DNA from: Xanthomonas sacchari
Lineage (GTDB): Bacteria; Pseudomonadota; Gammaproteobacteria; Xanthomonadales; Xanthomonadaceae
DNA: 64,000 nt
Assembly (NCBI RefSeq): GCF_024266585.1
Contig: NZ_CP100647.1
Coordinates: forward strand, 4,259,001-4,323,000
Direction: 5' to 3'
Part shown: piece by piece, positions 44,761 to 54,734 of the stretch
Layout: every line of letters starts with the position of its first letter
Numbering within the stretch: the first letter of the stretch is position 1
Position numbers and translations under genes: made by a program
Notes under the pieces: generated by a model
What the model saw: only the letters and a program-made list of their open reading frames with translations
Told to the model about the DNA's origin: nothing
The model's database searches: none

Positions 44761-45861
44761 TCAGGGCCGCAGCAGCAGGCGCAGGTCATCGCCAAGCTGG
44801 CGCACGTCCTGCCATTGCAGCGGCACGCGCTGCGCCATCGTATCGATACCGAGCCCGGCCAGCAGCGGTCGGGCGCTGTCGCCCAGCAGCAGCGGCGCCA
44901 TGTACACCAGCAGCTCGTCGACCAGGCCGGCACGCAGCAGTGCGCCGCTCAGTGTCGCCCCCGCCTCGACCTGCACCTCGTTGATGCCGCGCTCGCCGAG
45001 CAGGCGCAACGCCGCGTGCAGGTCGCAGCGGCCGTCGTGCTGTGGCACCGCGGCGAACGCGGCGTGATCCAGCGTCGGCGGCACGCAGTGCGGCGCGTGC
45101 AGGTACAGCGTGGGCGCGCTGCCGTCGCGGACCTTGGCCTGCGCCAGGCTGCGCAGTTGCGCGTCCAGCACCACGCGCAGCGGCGGCTCCACTGCGGTCG
45201 CCGCATCCAGGCGCACGGTCAGCGCCGGATCGTCGGCCAGCACGGTGCCGGCGCCGGTGAGGATGGCGCCGGCGCGGGCGCGCCAATGCTGCACGTCCTG
45301 GCGCGCCGCCGCGCCGGTGATCCATTTCGATTCGCCGCTGGCCAGGGCGGTGCGTCCGTCCAGGCTGGCGCCGAGCTTGATCCGCAGCCACGGCCGACCG
45401 CGCTCCAACCGCGACAGGAAACCGCGGTTGAGCGCCCGCGCCTGCGTTTCCATCAGGCCCGCCTGCACCGCGATACCCGCCTCGCGCAGCAGCGCGAAAC
45501 CGCCGCCGTTGACCTGCGGGAACGGGTCGGCCATCGCCGCCACCACCCGCGCCACGCCGGCCTCGATCAGCGCCAGCGCGCATGGCGGGGTGCGGCCGTA
45601 GTGCGCGCACGGCTCCAGGGTCACGTAGGCGGTGGCGCCGCGGGCGCGTTCGCCGGCAGCGCGCAGCGCGAACACCTCCGCGTGCGGGCCGCCGGCACGC
45701 TGGTGGAAGCCCTCGCCGACCACCGCGCCGTCGCGCACGATCACGCAGCCGACCATCGGGTTCGGCCGCGTGGTGTAGGCACCGCGCTCGGCCAGGCGCA
45801 GGGCCTGCGCCATCCAGCGATGGTCCTCGGCCGAGAAGCCGGGAACGGCGTCGGCGCTCAT
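44761..45861 (-). CDS. ribD: Bifunctional diaminohydroxyphosphoribosylaminopyrimidine deaminase / uracil reductase RibD
   Basis: Carries out the second and third steps of riboflavin synthesis. 366 aa. The deaminase domain has zinc ligands H60 in GPHAEVF and C85/C94 in EPCAHYGRTPPC, with E62 catalytic. The reductase domain covers about 150-366 (RIKLGASLDGRTAL, DVQHWRA). It overlaps the GNAT gene by 4 bp (ATGA). It lies upstream of the FMN riboswitch, so it is not controlled by it. Confidence 0.97.
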   Translation of the reverse strand: MSADAVPGFSAEDHRWMAQALRLAERGAYTTRPNPMVGCVIVRDGAVVGEGFHQRAGGPHAEVFALRAAGERARGATAYVTLEPCAHYGRTPPCALALIEAGVARVVAAMADPFPQVNGGGFALLREAGIAVQAGLMETQARALNRGFLSRLERGRPWLRIKLGASLDGRTALASGESKWITGAAARQDVQHWRARAGAILTGAGTVLADDPALTVRLDAATAVEPPLRVVLDAQLRSLAQAKVRDGSAPTLYLHAPHCVPPTLDHAAFAAVPQHDGRCDLHAALRLLGERGINEVQVEAGATLSGALLRAGLVDELLVYMAPLLLGDSARPLLAGLGIDTMAQRVPLQWQDVRQLGDDLRLLLRP

Positions 45862-46340
45862 GTGGATGCGGCAGCAGCGCCGGCGTCGCGGCGCATCACC
45901 ACGATCTGCAGCGGCCCCAGCGGCAGGTCGGCGTGGCGTTGCCAGCCGAGCCGCTCGTAGAACGGGACCAGCACCGGCTCGCAGTACAGGTACAGCCACT
46001 GCACGCCGAAGCGCGCGGCAGCCTGCACGCAGTGCGCGACCAGGGCGGCGCCGACGCCGGCACCGCGCGCCTGCGGCCGAACGTACAACGTGGCCAGCCA
46101 CGGCGAGAACTGGCGGATGCGTTCGTCGTCGTTCTGCAGCAGGCTCACCGAACCCAGCCAGTCCTGCCCATCGAGCGCGATCCAGGTGGTGGGGATGCGC
46201 GTGTCGTCGCGATGGCTGCGCAGGTCGGCCTCGGCCTCCACCACGTTCCATTCCGGCAGCAGCGGGCCGAACGCCTGCAAATGCTCCTGCGCCAGCGCGG
46301 GGATGTGCTGCGCGGCCTCGGCCAGACAGACGATGCGCAT
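45858..46340 (-). CDS. GNAT-family N-acetyltransferase
   Basis: 160 aa. The acetyl-CoA-binding motif A is visible as ATLYVRPQARGAGVGAALVAHCV, with the C-terminal Y/F-rich LYLYCEPVLVPFYERLGW motif B. Substrate unknown. It is placed 2 bp after nrdR and overlaps ribD, so it is co-transcribed with them. Confidence 0.9.
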   Translation of the reverse strand: MRIVCLAEAAQHIPALAQEHLQAFGPLLPEWNVVEAEADLRSHRDDTRIPTTWIALDGQDWLGSVSLLQNDDERIRQFSPWLATLYVRPQARGAGVGAALVAHCVQAAARFGVQWLYLYCEPVLVPFYERLGWQRHADLPLGPLQIVVMRRDAGAAAAST

Positions 46341-46342
46341 GC

Positions 46343-46873
46343 TCAGCGCTTGCCGGCCTTGTCGCCCGGCTTGGCCGCGCGCACCAGGTCCAGCAGCGGC
46401 AACTGCTCGCTGCCCACCGGCAACTCGCGCTCGAGCTTCTCGATCTCCTCGCGGAAATCGGCCACGTCCTGGAAGCTGCGGTACACCGAGGCGAAGCGCA
46501 CGTAGCCGACGTGGTCGAGCTTGCGCAATTCGGCCATCACGTACTCGCCGACCCGGATCGAGGGCAGTTCGCGCTCGCCGGACATGCGCAGCTGGTGCAC
46601 CACCGCGCGCACCGCCGCCTCGATCTGCTCTTCGGACACCGGCCGCTTCTGCAGCGCGCGATCGAAGCTGGTGCGCAGCTTGCGCGCATCGAACGCCTCG
46701 CGGCCGCCGTCGCTCTTGATCACCGTCGGCAGCTTGAGTTCGATCGTCTCCAGCGTGCTGAAGCGCTCGCCGCAGGCCTCGCACTCGCGACGACGGCGGA
46801 TCGTCGCGCCGTCCTCGGACACGCGCGAATCGATCACCCGGGTATCGGTGTGCTGGCAGAAGGGGCAGTGCAT
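46343..46873 (-). CDS. nrdR: Transcriptional repressor NrdR
   Basis: ATP/dATP-sensing repressor of ribonucleotide reductase genes. 176 aa. An N-terminal zinc ribbon with C3, C6, C31 and C34 (MHCPFCQ ... CEACGERF) and an ATP-cone domain from about residue 49 ([16 protein letters not shown]). Classic neighbour of glyA and ribD. Confidence 0.97.
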   Translation of the reverse strand: MHCPFCQHTDTRVIDSRVSEDGATIRRRRECEACGERFSTLETIELKLPTVIKSDGGREAFDARKLRTSFDRALQKRPVSEEQIEAAVRAVVHQLRMSGERELPSIRVGEYVMAELRKLDHVGYVRFASVYRSFQDVADFREEIEKLERELPVGSEQLPLLDLVRAAKPGDKAGKR

Positions 46874-46879
46874 TCAGGG

Positions 46880-46972
46880 GGCCGGGAATGGGGAAACGGG
46901 AATGGAGAATGGGAACGTCAACAGCGCCAGCTTAGCGCTTCTGACCATTCCCGATTCTCCATTCTCCATTCC
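46880..46972. repeat. Inverted heptad-repeat element between glyA and nrdR
   Basis: A forward arm of GGGAATG/GGGAAAC heptads (46880-46914), a core of about 30 bp containing AGCGCCAGCTTAGCGCTT, and an inverted arm (46946-46972). It fills the gap entirely and ends 4 bp before the glyA stop. Confidence 0.8.
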
Positions 46973-46976
46973 CGCA

Positions 46977-48245
<1,269 letters not shown>

Positions 48246-48320
48246 CGGGTCTCCAGGGGCATGGACAGAAGGCAGACGACTAGTTTAAGCCCCGCGCGCG
48301 CCCGAGGGCGAACCAAAACG

Positions 48321-48348
48321 CAGACGGCCTCCCGAAGGAGGCCGTCTG
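48321..48348 (-). terminator. Terminator hairpin after the RcnB-like gene
   Basis: A perfect 12-bp stem (CAGACGGCCTCC, 48321-48332, with 48337-48348) and a 4-nt loop. On the minus strand it is followed by CGTTTTGGTT. Lies 20 bp downstream of the 48369 stop. Confidence 0.75.
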
Positions 48349-48368
48349 GCGGTGTGCCGCGGCCGTGC

Positions 48369-48884
48369 TCAGCGGCCGCTGAGCACCAGGTCGGCGATGA
48401 TGCCGGTGGCGATGGCCACCATCAGCAGGTTGCCGCCGTCGTCGCGCACCCAGCGGTAGCCGTAGGGCGGGCGCCGGAGCTGGTAGCGGTCGTAGTCGTA
48501 GACCACGTAGTTCGGGCCGTAATAGCGCTGGCCGCGCGCCCAGCGCGGCGGGCCCGGGCGGTAGTAGACGACGTCCGGCCCGTTGCGGTAGCCGTCGCGG
48601 TAGCCGCGGTCGTAGGCGCGACGGGCATCGCGGCGGTCGCGCTCGCGGTCGCGCCAGTAGCGCTCGCGATCGGCGTCGCGGTAACCGCGGTCGTAGTCGC
48701 GGTCCGCACGCGGGCCGGGACCCGGCGGCGGCGGCGGGGGCGGCGGCCCCGGCGGGCCCCAGCCCGGCCCGGGACCAGGGCCCGGCCCCGGACCAGCGGG
48801 ACCCCAGGCGAAGGCGGGCGGCGCCATGAAACCCAGCGCCAGCGCGGACGAGAGGGCGATTGTGGCAAGGCGTTTCATGTTCAT
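48369..48884 (-). CDS. RcnB-like periplasmic protein with Gly/Pro-rich linker
   Basis: 171 aa. A signal peptide (MNMKRLATIALSSALALGFMAPPAFA) leads to a long Gly-Pro run (about residues 30-55), an Arg/Asp/Tyr-rich charged stretch (DRDYDRGYRDADRERYWRDR), and a C-terminal RcnB-type domain (RWARGQRYYGPNYVVYDYDR, PPYGYRWVRDDGGNLLM). RcnB proteins are linked to nickel/cobalt efflux control, but many relatives are uncharacterised. GGAG is placed well before the ATG at 48884, favouring that over 48878. Confidence 0.85.
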   Translation of the reverse strand: MNMKRLATIALSSALALGFMAPPAFAWGPAGPGPGPGPGPGWGPPGPPPPPPPPGPGPRADRDYDRGYRDADRERYWRDRERDRRDARRAYDRGYRDGYRNGPDVVYYRPGPPRWARGQRYYGPNYVVYDYDRYQLRRPPYGYRWVRDDGGNLLMVAIATGIIADLVLSGR

Positions 48885-48994
48885 GGCAACTCCGTCACGT
48901 GGTGTGGCGATCGCATTTAGACCGTTGCCGTCTGAACCGCCTCCTGCTGGAATCGGTTACCTATTCAGCTTTCCAGATCGGGCTAAGAAAGCGT

Positions 48995-49918
48995 TCATCC
49001 AGCGGCGTTTCCGGCCTGCGCGTGCAAGCGCAACAGCGCCGCCTGCGCGGTGTCGTCGGCTGGCAAATAGACCACCAGGCGGTTGCCGTTGCGCGGCGCC
49101 GACCACCAGTTGACCTGCTGCAGGCGCAGCTCGCCGGCCTGCGGGTGGCGGAAGCGCTTGAGCTGGTTCTCCACGGCGCGCACCTCGCGGCGCTGCCGCC
49201 ACAGCGCATCGAACTCGGGCGAGGCGGCGCGGTAGCGCGCCAGCAACGCCTCCCATTCCGGCTCGCCCAGATGCTCGGCCATCGCCGCGCGCAGCAACGC
49301 CACCATGTGCTGCTGCACCTCCTGCCGATCGAGCAGCGCGTCGCGCCAGCGCGGATTGGTGAAGGCCTGATAGACGCAGTTGCGGTCGGCGTCCGGCAGG
49401 TCGGCCAGGGTCACGCCCATCAGGCGCTCGAAGGCCGGATTGGTGCCGAGGATGTCGAAACGCGGGGTCTGCAGCATCGCCGGCCATGGCCCGAGCTGGT
49501 CCAGCAACATGCGCGCGGTGCCGGTCAGGCGCTGGCACCGCGGCGCCGCCGCGGCCGCCGCCCCACCCACGCCGGCCAGCGCCAGCACATGCGCGGTTTC
49601 GACCTCCGAACACTGCAAGGCCGCGGCAATGGCGGTCAGCACGCGCGCGGAGGCGCGGACCGGGCGCCCCTGTTCGAGCCAGGTGTACCAGGTCACGCCG
49701 ACATCGGCGAGCAGGGCCACCTCCTCGCGCCGCAGGCCGGGGGTACGGCGCCTGCCGCCGCGCGGCAGCGCCAGCCGCGCCGGGTCCAGGCTCTCGCGGC
49801 GCGCGCGCAGGAAGGCGCCGAGCGCACGGGCGCGCTCGGCGGCCAGGGCCGGCCCGGTGTCGCTGGGCGCCGCCGCGGGCGGCGGCGTGGGGAGGGAACG
49901 CTCGACCTGCACTTGCAT
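48995..49918 (-). CDS. XRE-family regulator with MmyB-like ligand-binding domain
   Basis: 307 aa. An N-terminal HTH of the MmyB type (RRRTPGLRREEVALLADVGV then TWYTWLEQGRPV) at about residues 35-95, followed by the MmyB/MLTR ligand-binding domain to the end. GGAGA before the ATG at 49918 supports this start. Divergent from an MFS exporter gene, which it probably represses. Confidence 0.92.
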   Translation of the reverse strand: MQVQVERSLPTPPPAAAPSDTGPALAAERARALGAFLRARRESLDPARLALPRGGRRRTPGLRREEVALLADVGVTWYTWLEQGRPVRASARVLTAIAAALQCSEVETAHVLALAGVGGAAAAAAPRCQRLTGTARMLLDQLGPWPAMLQTPRFDILGTNPAFERLMGVTLADLPDADRNCVYQAFTNPRWRDALLDRQEVQQHMVALLRAAMAEHLGEPEWEALLARYRAASPEFDALWRQRREVRAVENQLKRFRHPQAGELRLQQVNWWSAPRNGNRLVVYLPADDTAQAALLRLHAQAGNAAG

Positions 49919-50075
49919 GATGTTCTCCGTTGTTCGGCGGCCGCGCAGGCCGATCGCCCGCGCGCCGGATGATTCGGCGGCCGCGGCGCCCCGCCAGGCA
50001 TGGCCGGCGGCGGTCGCCGACGACGCGTCGGTTGCGCCGCCGAGCGCACATCCGGCCCCCAGGGAGGTAGCTTCA

Positions 50076-50123
50076 GTACCAGGATAAATCACTCCTTGTA
50101 CCAGTTTATCCGCGCTCCATACT
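50076..50123 (+). promoter_or_regulatory. Divergent operator/promoter between the XRE gene and the MFS gene
   Basis: GTACCAG is repeated at 50076 and 50098, 22 bp (two helical turns) apart. Partly overlapping these, GGATAAA (50082-50088) and TTTATCC (50105-50111) form an inverted repeat. A -35 TTGTAC (50096-50101) and -10 CATACT (50118-50123) for the MFS gene run through the second copy. The start would be at or next to the ATG (leaderless). Confidence 0.55.
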
Positions 50124-50130
50124 GCGCGCC

Positions 50131-51597
50131 ATGACCACGCCTTCCTCCCCCGCCCTCGTCCCTTCCCCCACCCTGAGCCACCGCGGCCTCGGCATCCTGC
50201 TGATCGGGCAGATGCTGCCGTTGATCGACTTCTCCATTCTCAACGTCGCGCTCGGCTCGATCGCGCGCACGCTGCATGCCTCGGCGATGCAACTGGAGCT
50301 GATCGTGGCCGTCTACGGCGTCGCCTTCGCGGTGGGCCTGGCGGCCGGTGGCCGGCTCGGCGACAACCTCGGCCGGCGCCGCGTGTTCGGCGCCGGCGTG
50401 CTGCTGTTCGGCCTGGCCTCGTTGCTGTGCGGGGTGGCCGGTTCGGTGACGGCGCTGCTGGCCGGCCGCGTCCTGCAGGGACTCGGCGCGGCGCTGGCGG
50501 TGCCGCAGATTCTCGCCACCATCCACGTCAGCCTGCACGGCAAGGCGCACGCGCGGGCGCTGGCGCTGTACGGCTCGCTGGGCGGCATCGCCTTCGTCAT
50601 CGGCCAGGTGCTGGGCGGATCGTTGGTCAGCGCAGACATCGGCGGCTCCGGCTGGCGCAGCGTGTTCCTGATCAACCTGCCGTTCTGCGTGCTGGCGCTG
50701 GCCAGCCTGCGCGCCGTGCCGGAGACCCGCGCGGCGCGGCGGATGCCGCCCGACCTGGCCGGCGCCGGGCTGCTGGGGCTGTTCCTGGCCTGCCTGCTGC
50801 TGCCATTGGCGCTGGGCCCGGCGCTGCACTGGCCGCCGGCGTGCCTGGCGGTGCTAGCCGCCTGCCTGCCGCTGCTGGCGGCGCTGACGCGGGTGGAACT
50901 GTGGCAGGAACGCCGCGGGCGCACGCCGCTGCTGCCGCCGGCCTTGCTGCGGCTGCCCAGCGTGCGCTTCGCGCTGCTGCTGGGCGGGGTGTTCTTCACC
51001 TGCTGGAGCGGCTTCATGTTCGTGCTGGCGCTGACCCTGCAGACCGGCGCCGGGCTCTCGCCGTTGCACTCGGGCAACGCCTTCATCGTGCTGGGGGCCG
51101 CCTACTTCGTCTCCGCGCTGGTCAGCGCCCGCGTGGCGGCGCGCTGCGGCCCGGTGCCCACGTTGCTGCTCGGCTGCATGCTGCAGATGCTGGGCCTGCT
51201 GGCGCTGGCGTGGACGCTGCACGCCGTGTGGCCGCATCCGGGCGCGCTCAACCTGGCCCCGGCGACGGCGCTGATCGGCGCCGGCCAGGCTTGGATCGTG
51301 GCCAGCTTCTACCGCATCGGCCTGTCGCAGGTCCCCACCGAACACGCTGGCGCGGGCAGCGCCATGCTCTCCACCATCCTGCAGGCGGCCATGGGCCTGG
51401 GTCCGGCGGCGCTCGGCGCGATCTATGCCCACGCCCGCGGCGGCGGCAGCCTGGCGGCGATGCAGGCGGCGCTGACCAGCGAGTGGCTGGCGATGCTGCT
51501 GCTGGTGCTCTGCGCGGTGTTCTACCTGCGCCGGCAGCGCCGTGCGGGCGCATCGGCGACGGCGACGACCGCGACGCTGCCGCCGATCGCCGAGTAG
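50131..51597 (+). CDS. MFS drug-efflux transporter, DHA2 (14-TM) type
   Basis: 488 aa. About fourteen hydrophobic segments are visible. Family motifs: GGRLGDNLGRRRVF (motif A) between helices 2 and 3, LAGRVLQGLGAALAVPQ, and GGSLVSADIGGSGWRSVFLIN as expected for EmrB/QacA relatives. Likely a proton-driven exporter of drugs or toxic compounds under the adjacent XRE regulator. Substrate unknown. Confidence 0.93.
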   Translation: MTTPSSPALVPSPTLSHRGLGILLIGQMLPLIDFSILNVALGSIARTLHASAMQLELIVAVYGVAFAVGLAAGGRLGDNLGRRRVFGAGVLLFGLASLLCGVAGSVTALLAGRVLQGLGAALAVPQILATIHVSLHGKAHARALALYGSLGGIAFVIGQVLGGSLVSADIGGSGWRSVFLINLPFCVLALASLRAVPETRAARRMPPDLAGAGLLGLFLACLLLPLALGPALHWPPACLAVLAACLPLLAALTRVELWQERRGRTPLLPPALLRLPSVRFALLLGGVFFTCWSGFMFVLALTLQTGAGLSPLHSGNAFIVLGAAYFVSALVSARVAARCGPVPTLLLGCMLQMLGLLALAWTLHAVWPHPGALNLAPATALIGAGQAWIVASFYRIGLSQVPTEHAGAGSAMLSTILQAAMGLGPAALGAIYAHARGGGSLAAMQAALTSEWLAMLLLVLCAVFYLRRQRRAGASATATTATLPPIAE

Positions 51598-51664
51598 CCG
51601 CGCGGCGCGGCCCGCGCGTGCTGGCGCGCACCCGTGCGGCCCAGCTTGGCGGCGGCCGTGCGGC

Positions 51665-51670
51665 TATAAT
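51665..51670 (+). promoter_or_regulatory. -10 box of the ettA promoter
   Basis: A perfect TATAAT lies 64 bp upstream of the ettA ATG. A possible -35, CAGCTT, lies 17 bp upstream but is weak. Confidence 0.5.
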
Positions 51671-51734
51671 CCGCCATCCCTTTCGACGCCCTCCGGCCGC
51701 CGGCCGGCGGGCGCCCTGCGCCTTTGGAGCCGCC

Positions 51735-53396
<1,662 letters not shown>

Positions 53397-53421
53397 GCCG
53401 CTCGCCCCACGTTGTCCCCGC

Positions 53422-53454
53422 CACGGCCCGCCTCGTGCGGGCCGTGTGCGTTTT
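53422..53454 (+). terminator. Terminator downstream of ettA
   Basis: A 10-bp stem CACGGCCCGC/GCGGGCCGTG (53422-53431, 53437-53446) with a 5-nt loop, then TGCGTTTT. Lies 26 bp after the ettA stop. Confidence 0.75.
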
Positions 53455-53506
53455 GGGCGACGGCTGGCTTGGGACGCGTTCGGGCTCCGGGAGCCCGGTG
53501 GAAGTC

Positions 53507-53596
53507 AACCGTCATGCGGCCGCGACGCGCGAAGTGGCGTGCTTTCCGATGGCGCCATGCGTCGGGACTGAAGTCCCTCCCACAGTGCACCCGGCG
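53507..53596. repeat. REP-like element copy 1 (about 90 bp, direct orientation)
   Basis: It starts GTCAACCGTCATGCGGCCGC and ends in the hairpin GTCGGGACTGAAGTCCCTCC followed by CACAGTGCACCC. Copies occur at 54417-54506 (same orientation) and 54623-54713 (inverted). Confidence 0.85.
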
Positions 53597-53614
53597 AACT
53601 CGCCGCAAGCCCCT

Positions 53615-53680
53615 GTGGGAGCGACTTCAGTCGCGACGGGCTCTACCGGTAAAGCCGGTCGCGGCTGAAGTCGCTCCTAC
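53615..53680. repeat. Inverted pair of GTAG/GTGG-type REPs downstream of def
   Basis: A 23-nt unit starting GTGGGAGCGACTTCAGTCGC (53615-53637) faces GTCGCGGCTGAAGTCGCTCC plus TAC (53658-53680). The core ACTTCAGT/AGTC differs from the 25-26 kb family (GCTTCAGC), so this is a sister subfamily. No gene is seen in the 53397-53752 gap. Confidence 0.85.
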
Positions 53681-53752
53681 AAGGAACGCTGCACCGCGTG
53701 CATGCGGCGCGGACGGCCAGGCTTGCGTCGGCCACGCCACGCATCCCGCGCG

Positions 53753-54268
53753 CTACAAGTCGTACGACAGCACGTCCTCGAAGCCGAACTTGTCGAAGTC
53801 GCGGATGCGCGAAGGATACAGCCGGCCGATCAGATGGTCGTGCTCGTGCTGCACCACGCGGGCATGGAAACCCTCGGCGTCGCGCTGCAGCGGGGTGCCG
53901 TCCGGCAGCACGCCGCGGTAGCGGATGTGCCGGTAGCGCGGAATCACCGCGCGCAGGCCAGGAATGGACAGGCAGCCTTCCCAGCCGTCCTCCAGTTCGT
54001 CGGACAGCGGTTCGATTTCCACGTTGGCCAGGGCCGTGCGCGGCACCGGCGGCGCGTCCGGATAGCGCGCGTTGCGCTCGAAGCCGAACACCATCAGTTG
54101 CAGGTCCACCGCGATCTGCGGCGCGGCCAGGCCGACGCCGCGCGCGGCGTCCATGGTCTCGAACATGTCGGCCACCAGCGCATGCAGTTGCGCGCTGTCG
54201 AAGTCGGTGACCGGCGGCGCCTGGCGCAGCAGGCGCGGGTCGCCCATGCGGATGATGTCGCGGATCAT
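53753..54268 (-). CDS. def: Peptide deformylase
   Basis: Metal-dependent removal of the formyl group from nascent proteins. 171 aa. All three motifs are intact: GVGLAAPQ (44-51), EGCLS (97-101, Cys ligand) and HEHDH (141-145, His ligands and catalytic Glu). Not next to fmt here, so it may be the second deformylase of the genome. It is flanked on both sides by REP-like elements. Confidence 0.95.
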   Translation of the reverse strand: MIRDIIRMGDPRLLRQAPPVTDFDSAQLHALVADMFETMDAARGVGLAAPQIAVDLQLMVFGFERNARYPDAPPVPRTALANVEIEPLSDELEDGWEGCLSIPGLRAVIPRYRHIRYRGVLPDGTPLQRDAEGFHARVVQHEHDHLIGRLYPSRIRDFDKFGFEDVLSYDL

Positions 54269-54416
54269 GTGCGGGCTCCTGGCAATGGGGATGGCCGCGA
54301 TTATCCGCCGTGGCGGCGGCGCGTGCAGCGGGGCGGCGGCGTCCCCTGCCCCAACTGCGGCCTGCCGCGGTGCAATCCCCGCGTTGCGGCGAAGCGCTGG
54401 CGACATTCTGCAGGAG

Positions 54417-54506
54417 TGAACTGTCATGCAGCCGCGACGCGCGGCGTGGCGCGCTTCCCGATGACGCAATGCGTCGGGACTGAAGTCCCTCCCACAGTGC
54501 ACCCAG
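54417..54506. repeat. REP-like element copy 2 (direct orientation)
   Basis: Starts GTGAACTGTCATGCAGCCGC and ends GTCGGGACTGAAGTCCCTCC then CACAGTGCACCC; aligns along its full length with 53507-53596. No gene is seen in the 54269-54734 gap apart from these repeats. Confidence 0.85.
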
Positions 54507-54622
54507 CCAACGTATCGCGCGTTCCATCACAAGTGGTTCCACATCGCCGTGGGCCATCCGCCCAGACGGATGTCCACACGTGACGCCCGCCTGACGTCAC
54601 TCCCACAGGATGGGCTGGACAT

Positions 54623-54713
54623 CCTTGTGGGAGGGACTTCAGTCCCGACGACGGAGGGTGTCAGTCGACTTTCGGCCTCGCTTGTCGCCGCTGCATGACA
54701 GTTGACTCCTGCG
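54623..54713. repeat. REP-like element copy 3 (inverted)
   Basis: The reverse complement starts GTCAACTGTCATGCAGCGGC and ends in the same GTCGGGACTGAAGTCCCTCC hairpin. The middle differs from copies 1 and 2. It lies immediately downstream of the bcsC stop. Confidence 0.8.
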
Positions 54714-54734
54714 CCGGTATCCGCGCGGCGCGCC

